Shown: in pieces, positions 22,525-34,002 of the stretch
Numbering within the stretch: position 1 is the stretch's first letter
How the letters are laid out: every line of letters begins with the position of its first letter
Source of the DNA: Siphonodentalium dalli
Taxonomy: Eukaryota; Mollusca; Scaphopoda; Gadilida; Siphonodentaliidae
Assembly (NCBI GenBank): GCA_032622095.1
Contig: CP136067.1
Span: 121,741,030-121,805,029 of the forward strand
Direction: 5' to 3'
Length of the DNA: 64,000 nucleotides
The notes under the pieces: generated by a model
Databases searched by the model: none
Told to the model about the DNA's origin: nothing
What the model saw: the letters and a program-made list of their open reading frames with translations, nothing else
Position numbers and translations under genes: made by a program

Positions 22525-22879
22525 CTGGAAACAAAAAAGTAAATATGTAAAGGATCTGAAATAATAAGATATATGAAATAGATCAACATTCTGGGCTTAT
22601 ATAACATCGAACAATTTATGATTATTTTATGTAAAAATAAAATTTGCTGCATGGCTAGCAGGTAATTAACCCCAAATGGATTTTACAAGTCAGTTAACAA
22701 GTTTATGGTTTATTATTCAATTTGGAGCGATGTTAAAAAGCAGACGACTGATAAATAACAGTGCAGAAGAACCGCTATTTATTGAGGAAATGTTTAGATA
22801 ATAAGTTGAACAAACGCCCTATGTTGAACTTATTATATGAACATTTCATATGGGATAATTACTCAACAGCGATACTTTT

Positions 22880-23330
22880 GTATATAAAGTGTTAAAGAAA
22901 ATTGCGTCTAATGTAAAATATATTTACCATCGTTATATATCTGTAATAGTATGTTGTATTTTATGCACAGTAAGTTGTAGACGTATTCGAGATAATATTC
23001 AGGTAACAATGATACCCAGCATGGTGGACTTGGAATATATATCTACTTCTTGTGAAGTGTGTTCACTCATTGTGTCAACATGGTCAGGTGTTTGTCTATG
23101 TAGTGAGCATTCTTCATTCTCCACAATGAATGTTAGCCTTGTTTGTGTCAGTACCGGTGGTGATGCAAGGGCAAGCGCCCATGGCAGACAATTGTTAAAA
23201 CAACACACAGACATCTAACTGCGTCCCGAAAGGAGAATCGTTTGCTCATTGTGTCAACATGTCCAGGCGTTAGTTCAACCCGTGAGCTAAATTCAGCGAG
23301 ACTTATGAGACAGAAGGACCGTTGCACATG
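22880..23330. repeat. Conserved intronic/upstream block of the gene unit, copy 1
   Basis: Matches 42,810-43,230 and 46,860-47,310 (for example GTAACAATGATACCCAGCAT, CTCATTGTGTCAACATG). It contains an internal direct repeat: CATGTTGACACAATGAG occurs twice on the minus strand. In copy 1 a minus-strand frame reads like a signal peptide (MSKRFSFRDAVRCLCVVLTI), but the other two copies have a 1-base deletion there, so coding is doubtful. Confidence 0.6.
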
Positions 23331-23339
23331 TGTATACAA

Positions 23340-23800
23340 CCATCACTGTCTAGATCACACAGTGATTCCCGAACTTTTGTTTAATTTGAATTACATAATT
23401 ATTATAAAATTTCAACTTCATCAACTTTTTATTCAGTCTTTTAATATGGGAAATATAGACTGAATATATTCATAACATATTTACAATGACAAATGAATCA
23501 CGTGATATAGGACAAATCTGTCCTAATTAAGAAGAACCGTCCAAGAAAGCCATCGAAGTCACAAACCCGGTCCTCCAACGGTTAATGTTCAAGTACTATC
23601 CCCATCAGAGGGTCGGGTCTCTACCCTCCGTCGCTTTCCTTGAACGGTGATTTCGTGTTGCGATCACTGCATAGAATCGCCCCCCCCCCACACACACACA
23701 CGCACACACAACTGGTCACGGTGATAGAAATAGAATGATTAAGGAACTATCAGTGAAGTGCGCCAATATTCTGAGAGATGACGTCGAGCGGTCCAAGCCA
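23340..23800. other. No gene recognised; C/CA simple sequence
   Basis: AT-rich DNA, then a poly-C run followed by (CA)n at 23,682-23,712. Confidence 0.45.
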
Positions 23801-23802
23801 GG

Positions 23803-25040
23803 AGTGCCAGAAAAAGAGGAAACGTCCAATGACCGTGTATACTTGTGATGCGGACCGGACCGCTTTGGACCGGTCCGGTCCGCGGTCCAGGGGTGGACCG
23901 CGGTCCTATCCGGACCGGGTGTCACTGGACCGGACCGGACCGCTTTTTGCTGCCGGTCCGGTACTCTCCGGTCCGGTCCACTATTTTACTTAAGTTATAA
24001 TAAACTATCGCGAATGTTATTGCGTATTTGCCGTCATATCAATTAGCAACGATGTATTGACACATTCAAGTGGTTAATATCTATTAAACGTTTGAAGCCA
24101 CGAAAACAATGTATAGATGTACTTTGTACATGTCACTTTCCTTAAAATGTATTAGTGTAACACTGGCCAAATCTATATAGCACCCTATCAATACGACAAA
24201 CATGCAACTGAATGCGTATGGAACTATTTGTCATAAACAGTGTAACATGGCATCAACTAATCAATTTAGATGCATATCGAATCGAGTATTCTATTGTTTT
24301 TCACAGTTATAATTATCGAAGAAACATGGAAACCACATTACATAGTACATACACAAGACAGTCACATTAATCCAATAGTAGTTGTACTTAGGTATATAAC
24401 TGTAATTGTCAGAACTATACAATCAGCCATCACAATCTCCAAGACTCCAATATTAATGTAGTAGTCATATTAGTACACATTTGTATAATTGTCATCAGTA
24501 TAGTTATTTCGTTTAAATTTCAATTTAATGAAAATAAGTATAATACGAATCATGCATACGATCAGTTGAGTGCCATGTTAGATTGGTTATAACACATTCT
24601 GAACCCAGCTATATATCTGTCCAATACATTTAATTAGTGCATGTTCGCATTACTAGAAAAACTATTATCGTGCATCGTTCCCAGTATATCCCACCAGAGA
24701 CAGACAATGATGCATATACAATCGGCAAACAATGTAAGTTTTAACAGATTATATGAACTCATTGCAATGCACTGAACCCAGTAACCTTATAGTTTGTACT
24801 ATACAGAGTAAAAACTTTGAGAAAACAGAGAATTCATTAACATATAGCCTATTATAGGTGGACCGGACCGTTATGTTTTGGACCGGTCCAGGCATGTGTA
24901 CCGGACCAGAATGGTCTGGACCGGACCGGACTGGACCGCCTTGGCAGTGGACCGGACCACCCAAGGGGGTCCGGTCCGGTCGCATCACTAGTGTATACTC
25001 CCTTGGTCATTTGACGTTTCCTCTTTTTCTGACACTGTAT
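23803..25040. mobile_element. TIR element with GGACCGGACC-rich subterminal arrays
   Basis: Left 23,803-23,990 and right 24,856-25,040 are inverted copies. Both begin CAGAAAAAGAGGAAACGTC, then an ATGACC..GTATAC stretch, then 8-10 copies of GGACCGGACC / GGTCCGGTCC variants. The ~860-bp centre is AT-rich with no transposase. Dense short repeats just inside the TIR are how several DNA transposases (for example hAT) bind; assignment is inferred, since the target duplication is unclear. Confidence 0.7.
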
Positions 25041-25183
25041 ATATAGTTGTGAGATCAATCATGGCGACTGAGTTCGCATCCCGAGGACAGATTAACCTTA
25101 TTTGTTGTATAAATCTGGGATACAAAAATAAATAATGTTTGTAGTACTAAATGTCTTCCGATAACCATTATGTTGTATGTTAC

Positions 25184-25399
25184 TTACTTGTTATTATCCT
25201 GTATACACGTGAACTGATTCCAAATGAAGGATGCTGCGATATTCACAGTGAACACCATTGAAATAGGAATTGGCCATTGCGATTGACCCCCTCCCACGGT
25301 ACCTGACACATCCATAATACTATAGACGAGCATCATTTTATCACGCAACAACTCAATTATTGAAAACTCCCCACCACTGGTCATCATTCCACGATTCAT
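25184..25399 (-). other. Exon-like frame conserved in both P copies
   Basis: The minus frame ends with QSQWPIPISMVFTVNIAASF, continues for 13 residues, and meets a consensus-like donor (CAA/GTAAGTAAC). The inverted copy at 26,195-26,306 keeps the same 33-residue stretch with substitutions and the same donor. A hydrophobic membrane-like segment is visible. No family recognised; it may be part of the mobile unit. Confidence 0.3.
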
Positions 25400-25441
25400 C
25401 TGACCCCTCCTGTCTTCTATATTCTCGCTCCCCTCTCTCTT

Positions 25442-25472
<31 letters not shown>

Positions 25473-25899
25473 ATCTCTCCCTGTCTGTTGCTATCCCCAA
25501 CACTAGCTTCTCCCTGTTTCCATCCCTAACTCAAACTTAGTTATATATCTCCATTTCTCCTAAAAAACATTATTTCAGCCCTTTCCCGATCCTTTCTGAT
25601 CAATACCCCTCCCTCACTTAGTGTAAACATATTTTTATTTCCAAATCCAACATAGCATAATATACAGATGATACAAATATGCATAAATAGAAGAGATAAT
25701 GTATGGAAATGAGGATCAGACAACAAGCCCGAGGGCTTATATGAAGTCTTCTCCTCTTTGGCGACATGCCCCTTCCCCAATAAGTGAGGGAGGGTTATCG
25801 ATCAGACGGGGAAGGATAGAAATAATGTTTTTTAAAGGAGAAGTAACTAAGTTTGAGTTAGGGATGGAAACAGCCGGAAGATAGTGTTAGGGATAGCAT

Positions 25900-26106
<207 letters not shown>

Positions 26107-26650
26107 GAAAGTAGAGGGGGCAGAGTTTTCAATGATTGAGTTGTTGCGTGATAAAAATGATGCTCGTAGTAATATATATGCGTCAGGCTCCATGGGAGGA
26201 GGTCAATCGCAATGGCCAATTCCTATTTCAATGGGGTTCACTGTGAATATTGCTGCATTCTTCATGTGGAATCATTTCACGTATATACAGGATAGTGACA
26301 AGTAAGTAACTTACAAAATAATCGTTATCGGAAGACATTTAGTACTAAATATATAATGCGGAACATCGTGCTGCCGCTTAACGCGGCCGGAATCCAAAGC
26401 AATATGTTACCCATACAGATCATGGAAATCTTTTTGTTCTCATAATATATGTCTGTACTGCATTAAATATTTGTTTGGGGAAGGGGCATGTCGCCAAAGA
26501 GGAGAAGACTTCATATAAGCCCTCGGGCTTGTTGTCTGATCCTCATTTCCATACATTATCTCTACTATTTTGCATATTTGTATCATCTGTATATTGTGTT
26601 AGTTATCTGTTTGGATTTGGAAATAAAAATATGTTTACACTAAATAATGT

Positions 26651-27478
26651 TTATACCAGATTTACCGTATCGACCTTATCAGCCGACTCGAGACCGAACA
26701 AGATCTGCTCGCAACTCGAGCCCCAATAGAAGCCACGTCATCACAAGGCGAACTGCTACAACCTGAAACACAACCTTCTACTGACTAGCTCTAACCAGAG
26801 TCAGAGGTCATTGGTGTAAACAAAGTCAACTTTTAAAGGCAATATCATACGATTTGTAATACATACCCGTTATTTAGTAAAAAATCACCTTTACTAAATA
26901 ACGGGCATACCAAAAGAATGACACCACAAATAGACACGTTTCAAAAACACTATAGGAAAAAACATTTGCAGGGTGGGTGGGCTTGTGGGAGGCGGGTGAT
27001 ACTGTCTAACAAACTTCAGCCCAAAATGTTCTTGACGGGGAAGTCGTATGTGATTGCCCTTTTAAATCGCGGAAAAACATCCAATTTTGTGCTAGTAATG
27101 ACGAAACTTGTGTCAAGGAAATCAGCACCAATCTAAAATGGACATAGGCAAGAAGAATGGTGTTCTATCTAAACGAGGTCAGGACGTTTCATAATTTCAT
27201 AATTTGAACTGTTAATTTTGACTTTCATAATTTCGGTGGATATTTTTTTCTAACGGTTTTTCACACTTCTCGCCCAATACATGACGTCACGTCGATGGAA
27301 TCGTTGAAATGCGCCCAAAGCTGTCGAAATACTTCCAGAGAAATTACTTTACGCTTCGAGGATAAACAACAGTTACTGGCTATGATCACCATCGAGTAAC
27401 GGTGTTCCCGTTGACCAGTGAAGCATATATAAGCTGCCGATCAACTCCACATCATTGAATACGCTGAATAAGTAGACC
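26651..27478. other. No intact gene; includes a 16-bp perfect hairpin
   Basis: CCCGTTATTTAGTAAA (26,866-26,881) and its exact complement (26,890-26,905) form a 16-bp stem with an 8-base loop. The rest, up to the start of the deleted LINE, shows no recognised gene. Confidence 0.6.
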
Positions 27479-27493
27479 TTTCGCAGTACTCCA

Positions 27494-27868
27494 GTGAAAA
27501 GTATGTCACAATCACTATCAACAAATGTTGGTGCTCTGACAGACGCACATACTATTGTATACGACAACCGCAACAACAGTGCCGCACATAGTGTGCCCCA
27601 ACCTGATGATTCACCCCCACCAAAGGACGACCCGTTAATGCTTTCAATTCTGAGGGACATTCAGTCGCGAATGAACAAATTGGACATAATGGAACAAAAA
27701 CTTGAAAAGCTGGACAAAATTGATATCATAGATCAGAGAGTGAGCGATATGGAAGATAAAGTAGACAAATTAGACAAACTGAACATAGAAGAGCGCATAG
27801 TAGAAACTGAAAATATAATACGTGTGAAAGAAGTACAAGAAGTTACAATGAAAGCTCAATTTGACTAA
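27494..27868 (+). pseudogene. LINE ORF1 N-terminal part (coiled coil), broken
   Basis: Starts MSQSLSTNVGAL; from residue ~60 it is a heptad-rich coiled coil (LSILRDIQSRMNKLDIMEQ..., then repeated DK.D.ID.R). The frame ends at a TAA at 27,866. The coiled-coil pattern clearly continues (KHSVQYMSDKYDEVLKSVNE) to ~27,955, then a frameshift near 27,960-27,975 moves into the next ORF. So one nonsense mutation and one frameshift split the original ORF1. Coiled coils trimerise LINE ORF1 proteins. Confidence 0.75.
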
Positions 27869-27972
27869 TTGAAACATAGTGTACAGTACATGTCTGATAA
27901 ATATGATGAAGTTCTAAAGTCTGTGAATGAAATGAAGTCAGATATACAAGGCATACGATCTAGTTCGGTCCA

Positions 27973-29499
27973 ATGGGTAGTGATTTTGAATCCCAGAGGC
28001 GTATCGAACAACTCGAGCACGTGAATACAGAGCTGCACGGAGTTCTTTTGGATCTACAGTGGAGAAACATGCGGGATAATCTCAAATTTACTAGGATCAG
28101 AGAGGATCCATCCCTAACAACAGAGAAAGTGCTCCGAAATTTTTTCGCAGAGAGGCTCCACATAAACCCAGATGTCATTGGATTTGAACGTGTGCACCGC
28201 ATCGGCCAGTTTACGCACGGTCGCAACAGAACCATCATTGCCAAGTTTAGTTACTACAAAGACCGTGATTTCATTTATAGTTGTAGTGGCAGGTTAAAAG
28301 GAAGTCACATGTATATCCGCGAACACTTCCCTGATGAGATTGAAGCTAGAAGAAAAAAGCTCTACCCCTATGCTAACAAAGCCAGGAAAATGAACCACCG
28401 AGTGAAGCTTGTCAAAGACAGGCTGTATATTGACGGCAAACTGTTTACAACCAGCGACTTCGAGATTCCCGATACGCCACCCAGTTCACCGGGTCAGCAG
28501 CGAAGATCGCAAACACAAAGTGCACATGTTTTGGCACCAAATGCCGATGTGCGATCAAAAAATCAACAGCAAGACGTCGATCGAGCTGCAAAAACCGCAG
28601 CCTATGCATTACTCAATAAAACCAGAAATCATAAACTTAGCAAAGAGAGTATCCTTGAAGTCTACGAAAAATCAATTATCCCCATTATGACGTACGGATC
28701 GGAGATTTGGGGCTATGAAAATATAGCTTGTTTCGAAAAGCTAGAATTATGGTTTCTGAAATTCACATTACGTATGAAAAAGTCCACACCAACGCCCTTC
28801 GTGTATGGCGAACTGGGTATATGCCCTATAACAGTGAAAATAAAATCGCGTCTCCTATCGTATTGGGCCAGACTAATTTGTATGCCTATAAACAGAATCC
28901 CACTACAATTATATTATGTAATGATTACCTTGTTTAACACTGGATATTTTAACAGTAAGTGGATGATGGGAATCCGCGACACAATTAACTCTTTGGGCAT
29001 GAGTAATGTCTGGACCAATCAGAGTGTGATAAGCCCTAATCGATTTTCTTCGTCCATTGATCGCAAATTACGCGACGTATTTATACAGGAGTGGTGGGAA
29101 TCTATCTCGACATCAAGCAAGTTTGCATTTTATAGAATTATTAAGACAAATTTCCAAAGAGAACATTACCTATCTCTGGACAACAACAGATTTGTACACA
29201 GCCTTATGATGTTCCGAACAAGAAATCACAAACTACCCGTTGAACAGGGCTCATGGTACAATGTTGACTACTCGGAACGGCAATGTACCCTCTGTAATTT
29301 AGAACTGGGCGATGAATACCACATTATACTTAAATGCTCACAAATTCACGAGTTGAGACTGAGATATATTCGCCCTTATTATTTTCGAAGACCAAACTCA
29401 CATAAGTTACTGCAATTATTTAACTCCCGAAATGGAAAAACCGCAAGGAACCTGTCGATTTTTGTCGGAAAGGTCTTAGACTTGTTTAAGTCCTCTTGA
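27973..29499 (+). CDS. In-frame ORF1::ORF2-C-terminus fusion, 508 aa
   Basis: Residues ~1-165 are an L1-type ORF1 core (RRM-like plus C-terminal domain): WRNMRDNLKFTRIRE, ERLHINPDVIGFERVHRIG, MYIREHFPDEIEARRKKLYP, VKLVKDRLYIDGKLF. A Ser/Gln-rich linker follows (~170-205). From ~206 the sequence is the ORF2 segment after the RT palm (ALLNKTRNHKLSKESILEVY, IIPIMTYGSEIWGYEN) through to the zinc-knuckle CTLCNLELGDEYHIILKC (~440-458). The junction QQQDVDRAAKTAAYALL marks a deletion of roughly the whole endonuclease and most of the RT, yet the frame is kept. It could encode a stable RNA-binding protein; whether it is expressed is unknown. Confidence 0.75.
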   Translation: MGSDFESQRRIEQLEHVNTELHGVLLDLQWRNMRDNLKFTRIREDPSLTTEKVLRNFFAERLHINPDVIGFERVHRIGQFTHGRNRTIIAKFSYYKDRDFIYSCSGRLKGSHMYIREHFPDEIEARRKKLYPYANKARKMNHRVKLVKDRLYIDGKLFTTSDFEIPDTPPSSPGQQRRSQTQSAHVLAPNADVRSKNQQQDVDRAAKTAAYALLNKTRNHKLSKESILEVYEKSIIPIMTYGSEIWGYENIACFEKLELWFLKFTLRMKKSTPTPFVYGELGICPITVKIKSRLLSYWARLICMPINRIPLQLYYVMITLFNTGYFNSKWMMGIRDTINSLGMSNVWTNQSVISPNRFSSSIDRKLRDVFIQEWWESISTSSKFAFYRIIKTNFQREHYLSLDNNRFVHSLMMFRTRNHKLPVEQGSWYNVDYSERQCTLCNLELGDEYHIILKCSQIHELRLRYIRPYYFRRPNSHKLLQLFNSRNGKTARNLSIFVGKVLDLFKSS

Positions 29500-29533
29500 G
29501 GCTAAGTAGCATCCATAACACAAACCCCACATC

Positions 29534-29535
<2 letters not shown>

Positions 29536-29566
<31 letters not shown>
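29536..29566. repeat. (TTA)n microsatellite
   Basis: About ten ATT/TTA units at the 3' boundary of element A, possibly grown from its tail. Confidence 0.9.
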
Positions 29567-29569
<3 letters not shown>

Positions 29570-29639
29570 ATCAAGCATAAACATTACCATATTTTAAATT
29601 GAATTGCTTAACCTCAGCATGCGGGATTACGTGACACCA

Positions 29640-32600
29640 CCAGCAAAGCAACCTGGAAAGAGACTACGAATGTCATCGACCCCGAACAATACATAGGGAC
29701 TCGGCGGTGATCACCCAGTTGAAATTCATGTAGATATCAACGCATCACCTCCTCGTACTCAGACAAAATCTGAGTTGAAAGTATTGTGTTTAAATGTATG
29801 CGGCTTGTCAGCACGATTACTTTCTCCAGATTTTTGTAATTTTATTAATATGTATGATATTGTAGGTCTATCCGAAACTAAGAGAGATGACACAGATAAA
29901 ATATACATACCGGGTTACGAATATATCTTTTGTAATCGTAGATCGCTCTCTCAGACAAAATCTGGAGGAATCTGTGTTTTATACAAAACAGAATTAGCTC
30001 CGGGAATTGTTATCATTGAACAAGATTCAAAGCATAATATTTGGATTAAATTAAGCAAACATGTATCCCATTGTCCAGATGATATCGTTTTTGGCATCAC
30101 ATATATTCCTCCAGAAAATAGCGGATTCTCTTCCTTAGAAATGTTTTCAGAATTGGAAAGTACCAAGCTAGAACTTTCTAAACGATATAAGAATATATGT
30201 CTTATGGGAGACTTGAATGCTAGATGCGGTCAACTTGACGAAACAACTGATCTTGAAATAAACATGTATAACGATAACGATTCATTTGTAGAACTCCATG
30301 ATATATATAGAGTTATCCCACATGTCACGCACTTTAAGTGCGAACGCAGAGCTTCATCTGATAATACAGTGAATAGCTACGGACGACGATTAATTCAATT
30401 TTGTAGAAATACGGATATGTGTATTTTAAACGGCAGAATTGGCTCTGATAAGCACGTCGGCAGGCTCACTAGTAAGAACACTAGTTTAATTGATTATTTC
30501 TTATCTACTGAGCATTTTATGAAATTATGTACGAATTTACGAGTACATGATTTTGATCCTATGTTTTTTGATATTCATTCCCCAGTGGAGCTAGTCATAC
30601 ACTGCAATTGTAAAATAAAACCCCCAGCTACACAGACATGTCGACAGACGAAAACATCACGTAGACTTTGGCATCAAAGTGGAGCACTTAGCTTCCAAAA
30701 GAACATCGAGAAAAACAAAGTCGAAACAGTAATAGACACGCTGAAAGAATATACGACAAACAAAAAGCATTTCAATAAATATACTGCTAGTAAAATTGCA
30801 AACGAGGTTGAGACAATTTTTAGTGATGCTGTTAACACAACCTTTGGACAGCGACTCATTACGCATAGTTCTCAAAAAGGCACAAAGCCCTGGTTCAATA
30901 ATGCATGTAAGATAGCTCGAAACCGATACAATATTGTACGGAAAACTCATTCACAAAACCCAACGGCAGAAAATAAGCGGCTAATGCAAGAAGAAAGTAA
31001 GACATACAAGTCAATACTGCGTAAACAGGAAGCGGAACACACGAATAAATTATCAGGTAAAATTAAAAAGGCAAACTCTAATAATCCAAAGGATTTCTGG
31101 AATATGTTACGCACGGAGGGCATTACTCCCCCGGCGGTCGATATCGACGATATGTATAATTTCATGAAAAGTAATAAAAAAAAAGGACCGACGATATGTA
31201 TAATTTCATGAAAAGTAATAAAAAAAAAGGACGATCACGACCCATTTTCACATTATGTTTTCCAAGAGGATAATGATATTCTTGATATGCCCATTACACA
31301 GGACGAAATACTTCGAGCAATATCGGTTTTAAAAAACGGTCGTAGCAGCGGAAATTGATAACATTCGCAATGAGCACATCAGGAGTACCATAGCAATTAT
31401 GTTACCATTGTATACCGAATGGTTTAATTTGATTTTTAACACGGGCATATTTCCAGATGAGTGGTTGACAGGAATAGTTGTACCAATTTATAAAAATAAA
31501 GGTGACAATACGTTACCAGAAAATCATAGACCTATTACAATCCTTAGCTGTCGGGGAAAATTATTTACCAAAATAATTAATGCACGATTAACTGAATATT
31601 CAGAATCTATTGATCTTATCGACATCAATCAAGCGGTTTTTTTAGAAAAGGCATCTCCACTACGGATCATATTAGCATTGCATTTCATAATTAGTATCCA
31701 CAAAGAAGCCAATGTAAAGCTGTTTTGCACATTTGTTGACTTCAAACAGGCATTTGACACCGTTTGGAGGAACGGTTTGTGGCAAAAAATGATTTACTGC
31801 AGGTATTAATGGAAAGTGCTTTAAACGTATTAAAAACATGTATAACGAAGTTAAAATCTAAGGTTAAAATCGGCGAATGTCTCTCAAATAGTTATCAAAG
31901 CTATTCTGGTGTTTTGCAAGGAGAAAATTTATCTCTTTCTTATTCTCACTCTACCTAAACGACCTTGAAAGTATTTTTTTTGTCTAATAGAGTTCCAACT
32001 CTGAAATTAATTGAGAGTGACACATTAACAGAATTTGGAATGTATATCAAGTTGTTAGTACTATTGTACGCAGATGACACAGTAATTTTTGCGGAGACAG
32101 CCAAGGACATGCGTATAGCCCTGAAATAATTCTCCGAATACTGTGAGCTTTGGAAGCTCACCGTCAATGTTGACAAAACAAAATTAATGGTATTTGGCTG
32201 AAAAAAGAATCCCAAAATCACGTATATTTTTCAATGGCAAACTTTTACAAATTGTTCCTCAATTCAACATATCTGGGTATTATTTTTACTAGGAATGGTT
32301 CTTTCTCAAAAGCCGTGAAGCAAAATATAGCAATAGCAATCGGGCCATGTTTGGCCTACTACATAAGGCGAAAGAAACTAAATTTATCGATAGACATCCA
32401 AATAGAACTTTTTTCTAAGGACCTGTAAAAACCAATACTATTATATGGATGTGAAGTCTGGGGTTATCAGCACGTCGCAGATTTAGAAAAGATCCAATTA
32501 AAATTTCTCAAATATGTTTTAAGGTTAAAACCAAGCACACCAAGTATGATGGTATACGGAGAAACAGGTGTATATCCTTTAATTGTTGACATAAAATGTA

Positions 32601-33440
32601 GAATGTTTAACATACTGGGCTAATGTGGTTATGTCAGACAAACAAAAAATTAACAAACTGCTGTATAAGTTATTTTGCTCCAAAAATCTGGAGCATACAC
32701 TCATCCCTGGATCGATTTACATCCATGCATCACTGGGAGAATTAGAACTGCCTGATATCTGGACAAATCAGTTTATACACGAAATTGACCCTAAGTCGGT
32801 TAAAAATATCACACGACAAACCTCTGGAAAATAAATTTCAAAACCAGTGGAGAAACGAGATTAACTCTATGAATAAGTGTCGAAATTATCGAATCATAAA
32901 ATATAAATTCACACAAGAAAAATATTTATCCGAACTCCACCAAAAACAAGCAGTTATTTTAGCTAAATTCAGATGTTTCAAATCATCACCTCCCAGTAGA
33001 AACTGGATCATGGTACAACATTGATTACCAATTGAGAAAGTGCACGCTGTGTGATAAGAGCGAAATAGGGAATGAATATCACTACATAATGGACTGTAAA
33101 CAAATTGAACTCACTCCGAAGACGATTTTTACCCTTAAATTTGACAGAACAAAAAAATGTCCATAATTTCAGAAATATAATGAACCCAAAAAACAATGTA
33201 TGCTTCCACAAGCTATGCGGATTCATCAAAAATCTTCGAAACTATTTGGATCACCGCTGACCTTATCAACCCCATGCACCATCCCATTCGCACATTATGT
33301 GCGTATAGAATACGTTGTTATCATACCCATTTCTGTTGTTGTCTACTTTGAATATTGCACCAATGACATACCATGAACTGTGTAATTATAAATATGTCTC
33401 TTGTGTCACTTACTGTGATTTGAGTGAATAAACATTGAAC
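29640..33440 (+). pseudogene. Degenerate LINE (element B): endonuclease, RT and zinc knuckle
   Basis: The first frame (29,775-31,211) opens with MKVLCLNVCGLSARL and holds the APE endonuclease (GLSETKRDD, MGDLNARCG, SLIDYFL, IHSPVEL). A frameshift follows a 44-bp duplication, then RT pieces appear in shifting frames: GIFPDEWLTGIVVPIYKNKG and ENHRPITILSC (31,399-31,600), CTFVDFKQAFDTVWRNG (31,725-31,775), YADD catalytic box at 32,067-32,078, KPILLYGCEVWGYQ (32,427-32,470), and a final CTLCDKSEIGNEYHYIMDC near 33,040-33,100. At least six frameshifts or stops are visible. The 3' end is AATAAACATTGAACTTGAAC at ~33,427-33,446. Upstream, 29,617-29,700 may be the end of ORF1. CR1/Jockey-type organisation is inferred. 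Confidence 0.85.
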
Positions 33441-33479
33441 TTGAACTAACCTGAAACATCACCACAACAACAACCTTCT

Positions 33480-33995
33480 TCACTGACCAACTTGGTCAAC
33501 GACACACCGACATCAGCAACCATCGATCGGTAGCCATGCAGCCCACCACACAAGACACAAGCAGAACGAATGGTTAAACGTAGTTGAATTGATTTTGTTG
33601 ATGTCGAAAAAGGAGACAATGTTGCTGTCCCCATTCCTCAAGTAGATCGCGGCTGTGGCGATCTACGAAACAATCTTGTTGTGATTGTGAGTCGGGACGA
33701 CAACGACATGTACAAGATTGCTACAAGAAGTGGTATCATGAAAGGCAGCTATTCGCGAAACCAATTCGATATTTGTCCTGAACGACTTCTGACTGACAAA
33801 GACATTGACCAAAGCACCTAGTGTCCCCCCCCCCGACAGGCCGTTACTCAATCGTCGATAAGTAGAAGACAAGGTTTCGTGAAATGTTCATGTAGAGATT
33901 CCAACAAGTGTAAGATGAGAAGGTTTAAATGCTTCAAGGCGAAACTATTCTGCAATAGCCGGTACCGCAACTGTTTGAGCTGCTCCAATAAGTAA
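33480..33995 (+). pseudogene. Decayed KRBA2/Ginger-type integrase C-terminus
   Basis: The frame from ~33,559 reads QAERMVKRS, a stop, then VEKGDNVAVPIPQVDRGCGD (33,604 on), MYKIATRSGIMKGSYSRNQF, and a second stop at ~33,821. After a poly-C frameshift the matching C-terminal cysteine cluster appears: RQGFVKCSCRDSNKCKMRRF ... CFKAKLFCNSRYRNCLSCSN, ending at 33,993-33,995. This layout (GDNV.VPIP.VDRG.GD, then a Cys-rich GQGF.KC.C block) is that of KRBA2-like proteins derived from Ginger/gypsy integrases, recalled from family knowledge. Two stops and a frameshift make it a pseudogene. The integrase core upstream is absent, perhaps displaced by element B. Confidence 0.65.
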
Positions 33996-34002
33996 GACTC
34001 GT

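Larger units (their letters stand above)
27480..29535 (+). mobile_element. Internally deleted LINE (element A)
   Basis: Contains an ORF1-type coiled-coil frame, an ORF1 nucleic-acid-binding region and then the extreme C-terminus of ORF2, with the endonuclease and most of the RT missing. A 3' part (GAGGCTAAGTAGCATCC) runs into a (TTA)n tract at 29,536-29,566. Same family as elements at 5,881-6,467 and 29,640-33,440. Non-autonomous. Confidence 0.8.

Noticed and set aside
23148-23339. Signal-peptide-like exon MSKRFSFRDAVRCLCVVLTI
   Set aside because: The two paralogous blocks have a 1-base deletion in this stretch, so the frame is not conserved.
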